From Methanospirillum lacunae (GTDB lineage: Archaea; Halobacteriota; Methanomicrobia; Methanomicrobiales; Methanospirillaceae), in assembly GCF_046195335.1 (NCBI RefSeq), contig NZ_CP176093.1: DNA of 64,000 nt. One strand, written 5' to 3'. Position numbers and translations under genes: made by a program. Shown here one piece after another: positions 9,136 through 17,193 of the stretch (its first letter is position 1; the number at the start of each line of letters is the position of its first letter). Below the pieces are notes generated by a model, which was not told the origin of the DNA, did no database searches, and was given only the letters and a program-made list of their open reading frames with translations.

Positions 9136-9917
9136 TGGGGGGGCACCTTCCAGAATGCCTTATTTTCTGCCCAAAGGTGATTTAAATATTGAACATCACG
9201 AAGTGTATCCATACATGCCCATTTTCCTGAGTGCCGATATATCATCAATTCTCCCTTTTCAGCAAGTAACTCTAATAATCCTGTCTCAAAATCACATAAA
9301 TCATCCAAAGTTAGATAATCGAAGATTTTCCGATTACAAATATAATATCCTCCGTTGACATAATGAGTTGATACCTCAGGTTTTTCCTTGAATTTCACAA
9401 TCTGATCCCCTATTATTTTCATCTCGCCGAACTGGGAAGCTGGAGAGACCCCGGTCAGAGTTACCATCTTTCCATGAGACTGATGGAAAGTAATTAACTG
9501 ATCGAGATTGAGATCTGATAAGCCGTCTCCATAGGTCATAAGAAAGAGGTCATCATGTACGAACTTTTCAATTCTTTTAATACGGGCACCTTTCAAACTT
9601 AATTCTCCGGTATCAACGAGAGTAACCTTCCAACCGGCAACCTCATCATGACGGGGATAAAAGGTCATCTTACTCTCTGCTCCGAATTCTATGGAGACAT
9701 CGGAGTTCATAAGTTCATAATGATAGAAATACTCTTTTATCTGATCCCCCTTATAACCCAATGCTAAAATAAATTCCTGATGTCCGAATCGGGAGTATAA
9801 CTGCATGATATGCCAGAGAATTGGTCTACCTCCAATAGGAACCATCGGTTTTGGACGAAATTCGGTTTCTTCTTTAAGACGGGTCCCCAGACCACCACAG
9901 AGTATTACGACCTGCAT
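9132..9917 (-). CDS. rfbF: Glucose-1-phosphate cytidylyltransferase
   Basis: The protein has 261 residues, the normal RfbF length. It begins with VILCGGLGTRLKEETEFRPK, the nucleotidyltransferase signature in the RfbF form. Further RfbF features are LALGYKGDQIKEYF and YGDGLSDLNLDQL. It makes CDP-glucose from glucose-1-phosphate and CTP, the first step for CDP-deoxysugars. It is the first gene of the operon. A Shine-Dalgarno-like AGGAG lies about 10 bases before its ATG, and the 318-bp gap upstream holds hairpins and probably the operon promoter. Confidence 0.94.
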   Translation of the reverse strand: MQVVILCGGLGTRLKEETEFRPKPMVPIGGRPILWHIMQLYSRFGHQEFILALGYKGDQIKEYFYHYELMNSDVSIEFGAESKMTFYPRHDEVAGWKVTLVDTGELSLKGARIKRIEKFVHDDLFLMTYGDGLSDLNLDQLITFHQSHGKMVTLTGVSPASQFGEMKIIGDQIVKFKEKPEVSTHYVNGGYYICNRKIFDYLTLDDLCDFETGLLELLAEKGELMIYRHSGKWACMDTLRDVQYLNHLWAENKAFWKVPPQ

Positions 9918-9999
9918 CAGGTTTTTGCTCCTAAAAATAATGTTCCCCGGGAAGATATGCTATTTCGGGTATGATATTTAGTTTTTATTCGCCCGTTTC

Positions 10000-10032
10000 A
10001 ATAAAAGTATCTCGATCAGCGACTCGAGATAC
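10000..10032 (-). terminator. Candidate intrinsic terminator: 9-bp perfect stem followed by a T-rich tract
   Basis: Bases 10007-10015 and 10024-10032 are perfectly complementary, with an 8-base loop. Read on the minus strand, the hairpin is followed at once by TTTTATT. It lies about 200 bp beyond the wzt stop codon and about 90 bp before rfbF, a fitting place for ending the exporter transcript. It could also be a regulatory hairpin in the rfbF leader. Confidence 0.4.
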
Positions 10033-10161
10033 AACAACAACCATCACATAACAATGACATATTGTGAGTCTGTCGATGTAATCACAACCACTAATATTAT
10101 GTTTGTCATTTTATGAATATACCTTCTTCATAACTCGTCAAATAATTTGTCTTCCCTCAAT

Positions 10162-10179
10162 CCCGATCAGCGGTTCGGG
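10162..10179. repeat. Second hairpin sharing the CGATCAGCGRYTCG core
   Basis: A 5-bp stem (10162-10166 with 10175-10179) encloses an 8-base loop. The 14-base core at 10164-10177 matches the core at 10013-10026 at 12 of 14 positions. The flanking pair changes from T-A in the first copy to C-G in the second, so pairing is kept. Function is unknown. Confidence 0.4.
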
Positions 10180-10235
10180 CTTACCGGGTCTCTTCTGGAA
10201 GATGGCATAATATCCACCCTCAAGGATTATTGCTG

Positions 10236-11540
10236 TTATCCTATTTGATCCACATTCCATTCTAAAGATGGTCTGATAACTCCCGGTATCACACCGCCGT
10301 ATCCTGATATTCGTGAAGGAACACCCTCAATGGGATCTGTTATATTAAACATAAGAGCATGTTTTTCCCAAAAACTAACCCTCATCCCAGTATGAATAAA
10401 GGTGAGAGCAAGATGGACTGAATACAACCCATCGTTCATAAAATTAGCAGGGATCTCACACTTTGCAATATATTCACCGGATTTACATGATTGATCATAA
10501 TTCCATGAGGGACTCGTGATAAATGCACATTGTCCCTGACTATCATATATATGAAAATTTGGGGAAGGGATTTTTGGAACATCGTTGAGTATTTTATATT
10601 GCATACAAATAAAGAATGATTTATTAATTGAAATTTCAAAAACCTGCTCTCCCGAACGGTTTTCTATCCATGCTGCGCACAAGGTTCCTTGATGATCTCC
10701 TGGAGGGTTATCTACATGTGAATAATCAATAGTGGCAGGATTAACACAATTATTACCCATCTGATATGAAGCAATGACATCACTAGTATGTCCGATAAGT
10801 TTTATTTTTCCCGAATCTAACAATATGCACTCATTGCATAGAGAAGATATCATAGGCATATTATGGCTTACGAATAAAACTGTCCTCCCACCTTTAGATA
10901 TCTCTTGCATCTTTCCCAAACACTTTTTCTGGAAATCTGCATCCCCAACCGCTAAAACCTCATCAACCACTAAAATCTCCGGCTCCATATGGGCTGCTAC
11001 AGCAAATGCAAGACGGACATACATGCCACTTGAATAACGCTTAACTGGGGTATCAATAAATTTATCTACTCCGGAAAATGAAACGATTTCATCAAATTTT
11101 GAATTTATTTCATTTTTCGTCATTCCTAATATTGCACCATTTAAAAAAATATTCTCTCTGCCGGTCAGTTCAGGATGAAACCCAGTTCCTACCTCTAATA
11201 AACTTGCGATACGTCCTTTCACATTTATTTTACCGGATGTAGGTGCTGTCACTCGTGATAATATTTTTAATAATGTAGACTTTCCAGCACCATTACGTCC
11301 GATGATGCCAAGAATATCTCCTTTCCTGACTTCAAATGAAATATCTTTAAGTGCCCAAAATTGTTCATTTGAACCGGTTTTAAATCCTAATAACTCAGAA
11401 TTCACTTTTGTATTAGGGTCATCCCTCCCAAGAAATCTTGCCCATTTGCTTTGGAGGTCTTTTGATAATAATCCATGACTTATTACCCCAAGGCGATACT
11501 GCTTAGAAAGATTCTTTATCTGGATCACTACATCATTCAT
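10236..11540 (-). CDS. wzt: Polysaccharide ABC exporter ATPase with C-terminal glycan-binding domain (Wzt-like)
   Basis: I place the start at the ATG complementary to 11538-11540, because GAGGGAAG lies just before it and the first residues (MNDVVIQIKNLSKQY) match the family. A longer in-frame start at 11609 would overlap the permease gene. Walker A is GRNGAGKST, the signature is YSSGM, Walker B is EILVVDEVLAVGD, and the H-loop is SHN. After the about 260-residue ATPase comes an about 170-residue beta-rich extension (Wzt C-terminal type) that usually recognises the finished glycan. It drives export with the permease 16 bp upstream. The extension is not like that of the second ATPase at 33921. 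Confidence 0.92.
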   Translation of the reverse strand: MNDVVIQIKNLSKQYRLGVISHGLLSKDLQSKWARFLGRDDPNTKVNSELLGFKTGSNEQFWALKDISFEVRKGDILGIIGRNGAGKSTLLKILSRVTAPTSGKINVKGRIASLLEVGTGFHPELTGRENIFLNGAILGMTKNEINSKFDEIVSFSGVDKFIDTPVKRYSSGMYVRLAFAVAAHMEPEILVVDEVLAVGDADFQKKCLGKMQEISKGGRTVLFVSHNMPMISSLCNECILLDSGKIKLIGHTSDVIASYQMGNNCVNPATIDYSHVDNPPGDHQGTLCAAWIENRSGEQVFEISINKSFFICMQYKILNDVPKIPSPNFHIYDSQGQCAFITSPSWNYDQSCKSGEYIAKCEIPANFMNDGLYSVHLALTFIHTGMRVSFWEKHALMFNITDPIEGVPSRISGYGGVIPGVIRPSLEWNVDQIG

Positions 11541-11556
11541 ATTTCTTCCCTCATGA

Positions 11557-12411
11557 CTACACAGTATCCATGAAGGTCTTTTCGACCTTGTTGAAAAGTA
11601 GTATTCCAAAGATCAGAATGATCACTGTCATGATAATACTCATTTCCCATACCCAAGGTCGTATTGCTCCACTCCCGAGAAAAGCATATCTGAATACCTC
11701 AACAATTGCAGTCATTGGGTTTAATGCAAAGATCCATTGCCATTTCTCCGGGATCTGTGAAAGTGGATAGACTATTGGGGTTGCATACATCCAGAGTTGT
11801 ACCCCAAATCCCACTGCAAAGATAAGATCTCGATACTTCGTTGTCAGACTGGATATGAGGATGCCCATTCCAAGACCTAATGCTGCCATTTGGATAAGGA
11901 GCAGAGGGATAACAATGATCCATAATGTTAACTTAACCGATGATCCAACTAATATATAATAACCTAAGAATATCAGAAACAGACTAAACTGGATAAAAAA
12001 AGTCAACAGGTTCGTGATCACCACAGATATGGGTACTACCAACCGGGGAAAATATACTTTGCCAAATATTCCGGCGTTTTCAATAAAGGTATTCGAAGTC
12101 TTAGTCATACAATTTGCAAAGTATGTCCAAGCAACAATACCTGCCATGTAAAACAGGATTTGTGGTATCCCATCAGTCGGGATTTGTGCAATATTTCCAA
12201 ATACTACTGTGAATACGATGGTTGTGAATAATGGTTGTAAAAAGAACCAGACTGGTCCGAGTATTGTCTGTTTATAAATTGATACAAAATCTCGTCGGAC
12301 AAGGAGGAGAATAAGATCCCTATAACGCCAGATTTCAGCAAGATTGATATCAAGCCATCCGGCTCGTGGACGGATCTCTAAAGTCCAATTAGTGTCTGTT
12401 ATCTTATTCAT
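11557..12411 (-). CDS. wzm: ABC-2 type polysaccharide export permease (Wzm-like)
   Basis: The 284-residue membrane protein has six predicted hydrophobic segments spread over residues 60-280. It carries the typical N-terminal cytoplasmic segment with a RRDFVSIYKQTILGPVWFFL pattern and the ALNPMTAIVEVFRYAFLG segment of Wzm permeases. It forms the channel for lipid-linked polysaccharide export together with the downstream ATPase. The gene heads its own short operon, since the upstream gene ends 203 bp away beyond a hairpin. The protein is a homologue of the permease at 33094. Confidence 0.92.
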   Translation of the reverse strand: MNKITDTNWTLEIRPRAGWLDINLAEIWRYRDLILLLVRRDFVSIYKQTILGPVWFFLQPLFTTIVFTVVFGNIAQIPTDGIPQILFYMAGIVAWTYFANCMTKTSNTFIENAGIFGKVYFPRLVVPISVVITNLLTFFIQFSLFLIFLGYYILVGSSVKLTLWIIVIPLLLIQMAALGLGMGILISSLTTKYRDLIFAVGFGVQLWMYATPIVYPLSQIPEKWQWIFALNPMTAIVEVFRYAFLGSGAIRPWVWEMSIIMTVIILIFGILLFNKVEKTFMDTV

Positions 12412-12484
12412 TGAAATCAGATACTCAAAATTATGAATTGATTAGAAACAATCCTATCTATTAAAGGAAATAAAATACTTATAC

Positions 12485-12510
12485 CTTACATCCCGCACCA
12501 TTGATGTAAG
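12485..12510 (-). terminator. Hairpin between the nonulosonate operon and wzm, candidate terminator
   Basis: Bases 12485-12492 and 12503-12510 form a perfect 8-bp stem with a 10-base loop. On the minus strand it is followed by an A+T-rich tract including TATTTTATTT. It lies about 105 bp after the stop of the dehydratase gene at 12615 and 74 bp before the wzm start, so it could end the nonulosonate transcript or sit in the wzm leader. Confidence 0.35.
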
Positions 12511-12614
12511 AACTAATATTTCTTATTTGCATAACTGTGATGATACAATAAGCATAAATGAAAATGAAATCTCAAAAATTCATAGAGATTTTTTCCATGG
12601 GTGAGGATTATTAG

Positions 12615-13646
12615 TTATACCTCCAGTTCCGCTAATAAATGGCGAATTTCCTCTTTTGATAGCAATGGCAAATCTCTTGATGAATATATTCCTTCTGATA
12701 ATTCTCTGAATCCTGCAGGAATATTAGGCTTTATAGTTTTATTCCCATATGGTCTTTCCTTTGGCAAAATTAGGTACATGCTATCACTTTCATATGCAGC
12801 GATGGTTTCATCTGTAGTCATGAGTACTTCATCGATTTTTTCACCACCCCTCAATCCTATGATTTGTGTTTCAATATCATTTGGAGTATATCCGTAATGT
12901 GATGCAAACATTTCCTTCATTACCTCTCCAAGGTCCTGTATCCTAATTACCGGCATTTTAAGGATAAATATTTCTTTTCCCTCAGCAAGTATTCCTGCTA
13001 TAAGTATGAGTTTTGCAGCAGATGGGATATCCATTATAAATCGTCTCATATCTGGATGTGTGATGGAAATGGGACCCCCCTTTCTTATTTGTTTTAGAAA
13101 TGTCGGGATAACCGATCCACGGGAATTAAGGACATTACCAAATCTAACACAGGAAAAGGCGGTTTTCTTATGTCCTCGATAAGAATTCGCAGAAATAGTG
13201 AGACGTTCTGCAAGAAGTTTGGTTGCACCCATTACATTCGAAGGGTTTACTGCTTTATCTGTACTAACAGTAATAATTTTTCCGACTCCCTGAATCAGGC
13301 CTGCTTCGAGAACGTTTTGTGTTCCGAGCACATTGGTCTTAATCGCGTCAAAGGGGTTAAATTCACAAATTGGCACATGTTTAAGAGCTGCTGCATGGAA
13401 GACGATATCAACATGTTCCATTGCCATAACTAACCTTGCTTTATCTCTGATATCACCAATGAGTGGTCTCAATTTTTGTGAGTTAAGATCCTGTTCAAGA
13501 TCAAAGAGAGCTGTCTCATTATTATCAAAAACACGGATAAATTCCGGATCAAGTTGAATGATCTCCCTAACCAGAACAGATCCAATGGATCCCACCCCGC
13601 CGGTTATCAATACCCTTTTTCCTTGGTAAAAATCTTTGAGATTCAT
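12615..13646 (-). CDS. UDP-N-acetylglucosamine 4,6-dehydratase (PseB/LegB/FlaA1-like)
   Basis: The 343-residue SDR has the cofactor motif TGGVGSIG near residues 16-23 and the family segment TDKAVNPSNVMGATK, where methionine replaces the usual SDR tyrosine as in soluble FlaA1/PseB-type dehydratases. It would make the 4-keto-6-deoxy intermediate from UDP-GlcNAc, the first step toward legionaminic or pseudaminic acid. It is the last gene of an operon with an aminotransferase, acyltransferase, NeuB-like synthase, GT2 and cytidylyltransferase. Whether it also inverts C5 (the PseB reaction) cannot be read by eye, so I leave the symbol empty. Confidence 0.87.
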   Translation of the reverse strand: MNLKDFYQGKRVLITGGVGSIGSVLVREIIQLDPEFIRVFDNNETALFDLEQDLNSQKLRPLIGDIRDKARLVMAMEHVDIVFHAAALKHVPICEFNPFDAIKTNVLGTQNVLEAGLIQGVGKIITVSTDKAVNPSNVMGATKLLAERLTISANSYRGHKKTAFSCVRFGNVLNSRGSVIPTFLKQIRKGGPISITHPDMRRFIMDIPSAAKLILIAGILAEGKEIFILKMPVIRIQDLGEVMKEMFASHYGYTPNDIETQIIGLRGGEKIDEVLMTTDETIAAYESDSMYLILPKERPYGNKTIKPNIPAGFRELSEGIYSSRDLPLLSKEEIRHLLAELEV

Positions 13647-14773
13647 TGATTTTCCTGATAAAACTCTCCCACTGCTTCAACAACTGTCCTTAAGTCTTCA
13701 TCAGACATTCCAGGATATATGGGCAGACTTACAATATTTTCAGCCACTGTTTCAGTAATGGGAAGCGATATCTCATATCCGAGTTTTTTCTTATAATAAT
13801 GAGTAAGATGAACCGGTGGGAAATATATCTTGCTCATTATGCCCTTTGAGGTCAGAAATTCCATAAGTCTGTTTCTATCTAATAATCGGACTGAAAATAA
13901 TTGATATACATGATCATACCCGTATGGGGATAGCATAGGCGATGCTTTAGGCGCATATTTTTTAAGAAGAGTGACATATTTTTCAGCAATCTTTTTTCTC
14001 ATTTGGATCATTGTATCAACTTTCTGAAGTTGAGTTAACCCAAGTGAAGCAGCTATATTTGAAAGCCTGAAATTATATCCTAAGGTGATATAATCCATTG
14101 GTTCCTGGGATGAAAAATAATCCGATGTCTCAAGTCGTCCATGGGATCTGATAAGTTTCATCTTTTCATAGAGTTTCCGTGAGTCGGTTACAATTGCTCC
14201 TCCCTCTCCTGTAGTGATTATTTTATTCTGGCAGAATGAGAGCATGGCTGAATCTCCAAATGTTCCAACTTTCACTCCTTTTATTTTTGCGCCAAAGGAT
14301 TCTGCAGCATCTTCAATCAGAATCAGGTTATGATCATCTGCAATTTCCCGCAATTCATGTATCATGCAGGGGCATCCACCATAATGCACTGGAATGATTG
14401 CCTTTGTTTTCGGAGTGATGTGTTCAAGGACACTTTCAGGGCTCAGACCAAGGGTTTTCTCTTCGATATCAGCAAATACCGGTTTCGCCCCGACAAACAA
14501 TGGAGCGTTTGCTGTCGCGATGAAAGTAAATGACGGAACAATAACCTCATCACTCTTTCCGACCTCATAGGCAAGTAGCGAAGCATGAAGTGCTGAAGTT
14601 CCAGAGTTGAAAGTCAGACAGTATTTTGTTCCGATATTTTCTGAAAGATCATGTTCAAAATGGGTAACTTCTGATCCAACTGCCCAATTCATCCCAGAAG
14701 AAAGAGTAGTCGTTATTGCATTGAGATCATTTTGATCCCAATACATCTTAAAAAGTGGTATATTCCAAGTCAT
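13643..14773 (-). CDS. DegT/DnrJ/EryC1-family sugar aminotransferase (PseC/LegC-like)
   Basis: The 376-residue PLP enzyme shows NSGTSALHASL (about 56-66), IEDAAESFG with the cofactor-contact aspartate (153-161), and the Schiff-base lysine K184 in CQNKIITTGEGG. It should transfer an amino group from glutamate to C4 of the UDP-4-keto-6-deoxy-HexNAc made by the neighbouring dehydratase. It overlaps the dehydratase gene and the acyltransferase gene by 4 bp each. PseC and LegC types cannot be told apart here without a tree. Confidence 0.87.
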   Translation of the reverse strand: MTWNIPLFKMYWDQNDLNAITTTLSSGMNWAVGSEVTHFEHDLSENIGTKYCLTFNSGTSALHASLLAYEVGKSDEVIVPSFTFIATANAPLFVGAKPVFADIEEKTLGLSPESVLEHITPKTKAIIPVHYGGCPCMIHELREIADDHNLILIEDAAESFGAKIKGVKVGTFGDSAMLSFCQNKIITTGEGGAIVTDSRKLYEKMKLIRSHGRLETSDYFSSQEPMDYITLGYNFRLSNIAASLGLTQLQKVDTMIQMRKKIAEKYVTLLKKYAPKASPMLSPYGYDHVYQLFSVRLLDRNRLMEFLTSKGIMSKIYFPPVHLTHYYKKKLGYEISLPITETVAENIVSLPIYPGMSDEDLRTVVEAVGEFYQENQ

Positions 14774-15192
14774 ATTGTGGTATTAACTTCATTTTTAGAT
14801 ATTTTCCGAATAACCTTTGCTGGTACACCATAAGCAATCACTCCTTGAGGAACATTAGCATTCACAAAACTGAAGGCCCCAATTATAGATCCTTCACCTA
14901 TAGTTACTCCTGGCATTATCACCGAATGTGTCCCAATACAACACCTCTTCTTAAGAACAACCTTCCCTTGTTTCTTGTCAATTGTCGAGATAGAATAAAT
15001 TGAGCAATGAGATCCTATTTGCACTAGTTCTTCTATCTCAACTCCATACTTAGCATTAATGTAGGTAAATGCTCCAATATCGGTTTTGTACCCTAGTTTA
15101 AAATTATCAACACATTTAACAATCCAGTGAAATTTTGTTGGTTCGCCATCAATGATCTCTGGATAATTCCAGGTTTCGAATCTTTCATTCAT
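14770..15192 (-). CDS. Left-handed beta-helix acyltransferase, probable amino-sugar N-acetyltransferase
   Basis: This 140-residue protein is built of hexapeptide repeats, for example IGSHCSIYSIS, IGTHSVIMPGVTIGEGSIIG, and ends with the common YGVPAKVIRK tail. In this operon it follows the C4 aminotransferase directly (4-bp overlap), so N-acetylation of the C4 amine, as in the PseH or LegH step, is the likely role. It is of the beta-helix type, like LegH/PglD, and not the GNAT type seen in PseH. This slightly favours a legionaminate-like product. Confidence 0.75.
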   Translation of the reverse strand: MNERFETWNYPEIIDGEPTKFHWIVKCVDNFKLGYKTDIGAFTYINAKYGVEIEELVQIGSHCSIYSISTIDKKQGKVVLKKRCCIGTHSVIMPGVTIGEGSIIGAFSFVNANVPQGVIAYGVPAKVIRKISKNEVNTTI

Positions 15193-15241
15193 AAGGATAT
15201 ATGTTTAAAATTGGAGCATAAAACTCAGTGAATCAAACCTA

Positions 15242-16294
15242 TTATTTGAGGTCACTCCATTCTAACCATTCATCAGCTTCAAAATCACGATTAACTTGCC
15301 TACCGATAACATATCGGAATTCATCCGGATGTATTCCGGTACCTGGTCTTTTGTAATCAATATCCCCAAAACTTATAACTTCTCCTTCCTTCATTGGTTG
15401 TCGAATAACGATTCTTCGTCGGAATTTTTTCCTCTTCTCCTCTTCTTCATCGGTTACCGTTCTGACTGCCGACCCAATAGATGTAAAAACATTACAACCT
15501 TCACGTACTATTATTTCCATCTCATTTGGATTTGCAGATATCGCGTGATCCCAACCATCCATTTCTTTATCTAATGTAAAATGTTTTTCAATGATACATG
15601 CTCCAATGGCAATGGCAGCAAGGGGGATCGCAGTACCAAGGGTGTGATCACTAAACCCTACAGGAAGGTCGAATGCCATTTGTAACATAGGGATATTTTT
15701 TAGATGGATGGTATTGTAGGCTGGAGGATATATAGAAACACAGTGTAACAGAGCTATTGGCCCGGATCCATTCTTCTTCAGTGTATTCACCGCTCGTTCA
15801 ATCTCTCCAAGAGTGGCCATACCGGTAGATAGAATTACTGGCTTTCCTTTCCCCCCGATATATTCAAGTAAAGGAATATGATTGATATCCATGGATGCAA
15901 TTTTAAATGCCGGTATAGCTAATGACTCAAGGAGATCAACTTCTTCTTTTGAGAAACAACTGGAAAGAAAAGTCATGCCCTTTTCTTTACAGTAATGCAA
16001 TATCTCCTTATGTTGCTGTGGAGTAAACTGGTATCGCTCCACCATCTCCAACAAAGAGCCAAAATGCTTTTTTTTATCTGCATACTGGGTGTTTCGGCTG
16101 TATTCTGTTAGGGATATTAATGAACCTGCAGACCATGATTGAAATTTTACTGCATCAACTCCTGATAACACCGCTGCATCAATCATTTGTCTACACAGAT
16201 TCATATCTCCATTATGGTTTGATCCTATCTCAGCGATAATATAGGGTTTTTCACCAGAACCAATGGGCCGATTATTAATTATCAGTTTTTCCAT
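15242..16294 (-). CDS. NeuB-family nonulosonate synthase with SAF domain
   Basis: The 350-residue protein begins with the TIM-barrel segment PYIIAEIGSNHNGD (about 18-31). It contains SSCFSKEEVDLL, IASMDINHIPLL, PVILSTGMA and the GFSDHTLG metal/substrate segment. Residues about 290-350 form the SAF (antifreeze-like) domain with VIRQPMKEGEVIS. It condenses phosphoenolpyruvate with a six-carbon 2,4-diacylamino sugar to make a nine-carbon acid. It lies 49 bp after the acyltransferase start and its own start overlaps the GT2 gene by 13 bp. A second paralogue sits at 44842. Which of legionaminate, pseudaminate or sialate it makes is not decided here. Confidence 0.92.
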   Translation of the reverse strand: MEKLIINNRPIGSGEKPYIIAEIGSNHNGDMNLCRQMIDAAVLSGVDAVKFQSWSAGSLISLTEYSRNTQYADKKKHFGSLLEMVERYQFTPQQHKEILHYCKEKGMTFLSSCFSKEEVDLLESLAIPAFKIASMDINHIPLLEYIGGKGKPVILSTGMATLGEIERAVNTLKKNGSGPIALLHCVSIYPPAYNTIHLKNIPMLQMAFDLPVGFSDHTLGTAIPLAAIAIGACIIEKHFTLDKEMDGWDHAISANPNEMEIIVREGCNVFTSIGSAVRTVTDEEEEKRKKFRRRIVIRQPMKEGEVISFGDIDYKRPGTGIHPDEFRYVIGRQVNRDFEADEWLEWSDLK

Positions 16295-17193
16295 ATGTTA
16301 TCGAGATGTGGGTGGGCTACCATATCCCACCATATGTGTTCAGATGGTAATTCATTTAATTTTTGAATATAAAGGAGTAGTTTATCCTGATCCTGTTTCA
16401 TGATACTTAAAAATGTTCGAATTTTATCCTCTTGTTCTTCCAACTGGGTTTTATGTTGAGAAGGGATATGTGATAATGAACTGATAACAAGAAGATAATG
16501 GTTGAGAGCCATTTCTGCCGCTTTTAGAATATATTCCTGTGTAAAAGGCGGAATTATTCTGGCAGTGTTCATACCATACTGTCGGTATTTCATCCGCGGA
16601 ATGATATCAAACGAGAACCGAGCCCCCCGAATCCATGCAGATGTTGCAAGAAACCAGTCTACAAGAACACAATTATCAGGAATTGGTAAAATTTTTTCTA
16701 GAATATTTGTAGTATATATGGTATTTGAAAGTCCAAATACATTATTACATAAAGGGATTTTTGATGCTATTATCGATTCTTTAGGGTATTGGAATATACT
16801 ACCCAATGGCTTCCCTGCTTCGTTGATAATGGTTAAGGCACACCCTCCAACATCGCATATTTTGAGCATATTACGTGCAGCTTCTACACGATTTGGTTCA
16901 AGAATATCATCACTGTCTACGAAAATTATCGCGTCATAATTTTTCATTATCTGTTTAATTGCTCGTTGACGTAATGATGAAGGTGATTCATCTGATTTTC
17001 GCTCTATGTATGTAATCCTATCGTTCGAACCAAAATACGGCTTTACTTCATTCTCCTGAATTCTGTCAAGGCCAACCCAGGTGTCAAAATCAAGATCAGA
17101 CTGATCCCAAAGAGAACTAAAAAAGTCATTCAAAAAGCGTTTTCCTTCAGGATAAATGGTAGTAAATAGTGCAAGAGTTTTCTTGTTCATCAA
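16282..17193 (-). CDS. GT2-family glycosyltransferase within the nonulosonate operon
   Basis: The 303-residue protein has the GT-A fold marker AIIFVDSDDILEPNRV (about 90-105), whose DSDD is the metal and donor-binding DxD. The N-terminal segment is LALFTTIYPEGKRFLNDFFS. It lies between the cytidylyltransferase and the synthase with overlaps of 4 and 13 bp, so it is co-expressed with CMP-nonulosonate synthesis and may use that donor. GT2 enzymes usually use UDP or GDP sugars, so the donor is open. Confidence 0.75.
   Translation of the reverse strand: MMNKKTLALFTTIYPEGKRFLNDFFSSLWDQSDLDFDTWVGLDRIQENEVKPYFGSNDRITYIERKSDESPSSLRQRAIKQIMKNYDAIIFVDSDDILEPNRVEAARNMLKICDVGGCALTIINEAGKPLGSIFQYPKESIIASKIPLCNNVFGLSNTIYTTNILEKILPIPDNCVLVDWFLATSAWIRGARFSFDIIPRMKYRQYGMNTARIIPPFTQEYILKAAEMALNHYLLVISSLSHIPSQHKTQLEEQEDKIRTFLSIMKQDQDKLLLYIQKLNELPSEHIWWDMVAHPHLDNIWKN

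Larger units (their letters stand above)
9918..10235. other. 318-bp non-coding gap between rfbF and the wzt gene, with two related hairpins
   Basis: No gene is visible here. The gap should hold the end of the wzm-wzt transcript and the promoter of the rfbF operon, both on the minus strand. Two inverted repeats (10007-10032 and 10162-10179) share an almost identical core and are listed separately. Upstream of rfbF there is an A+T-rich stretch around 9976-9985 that could include a TATA element, but it is not clear enough to call. Confidence 0.5.
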
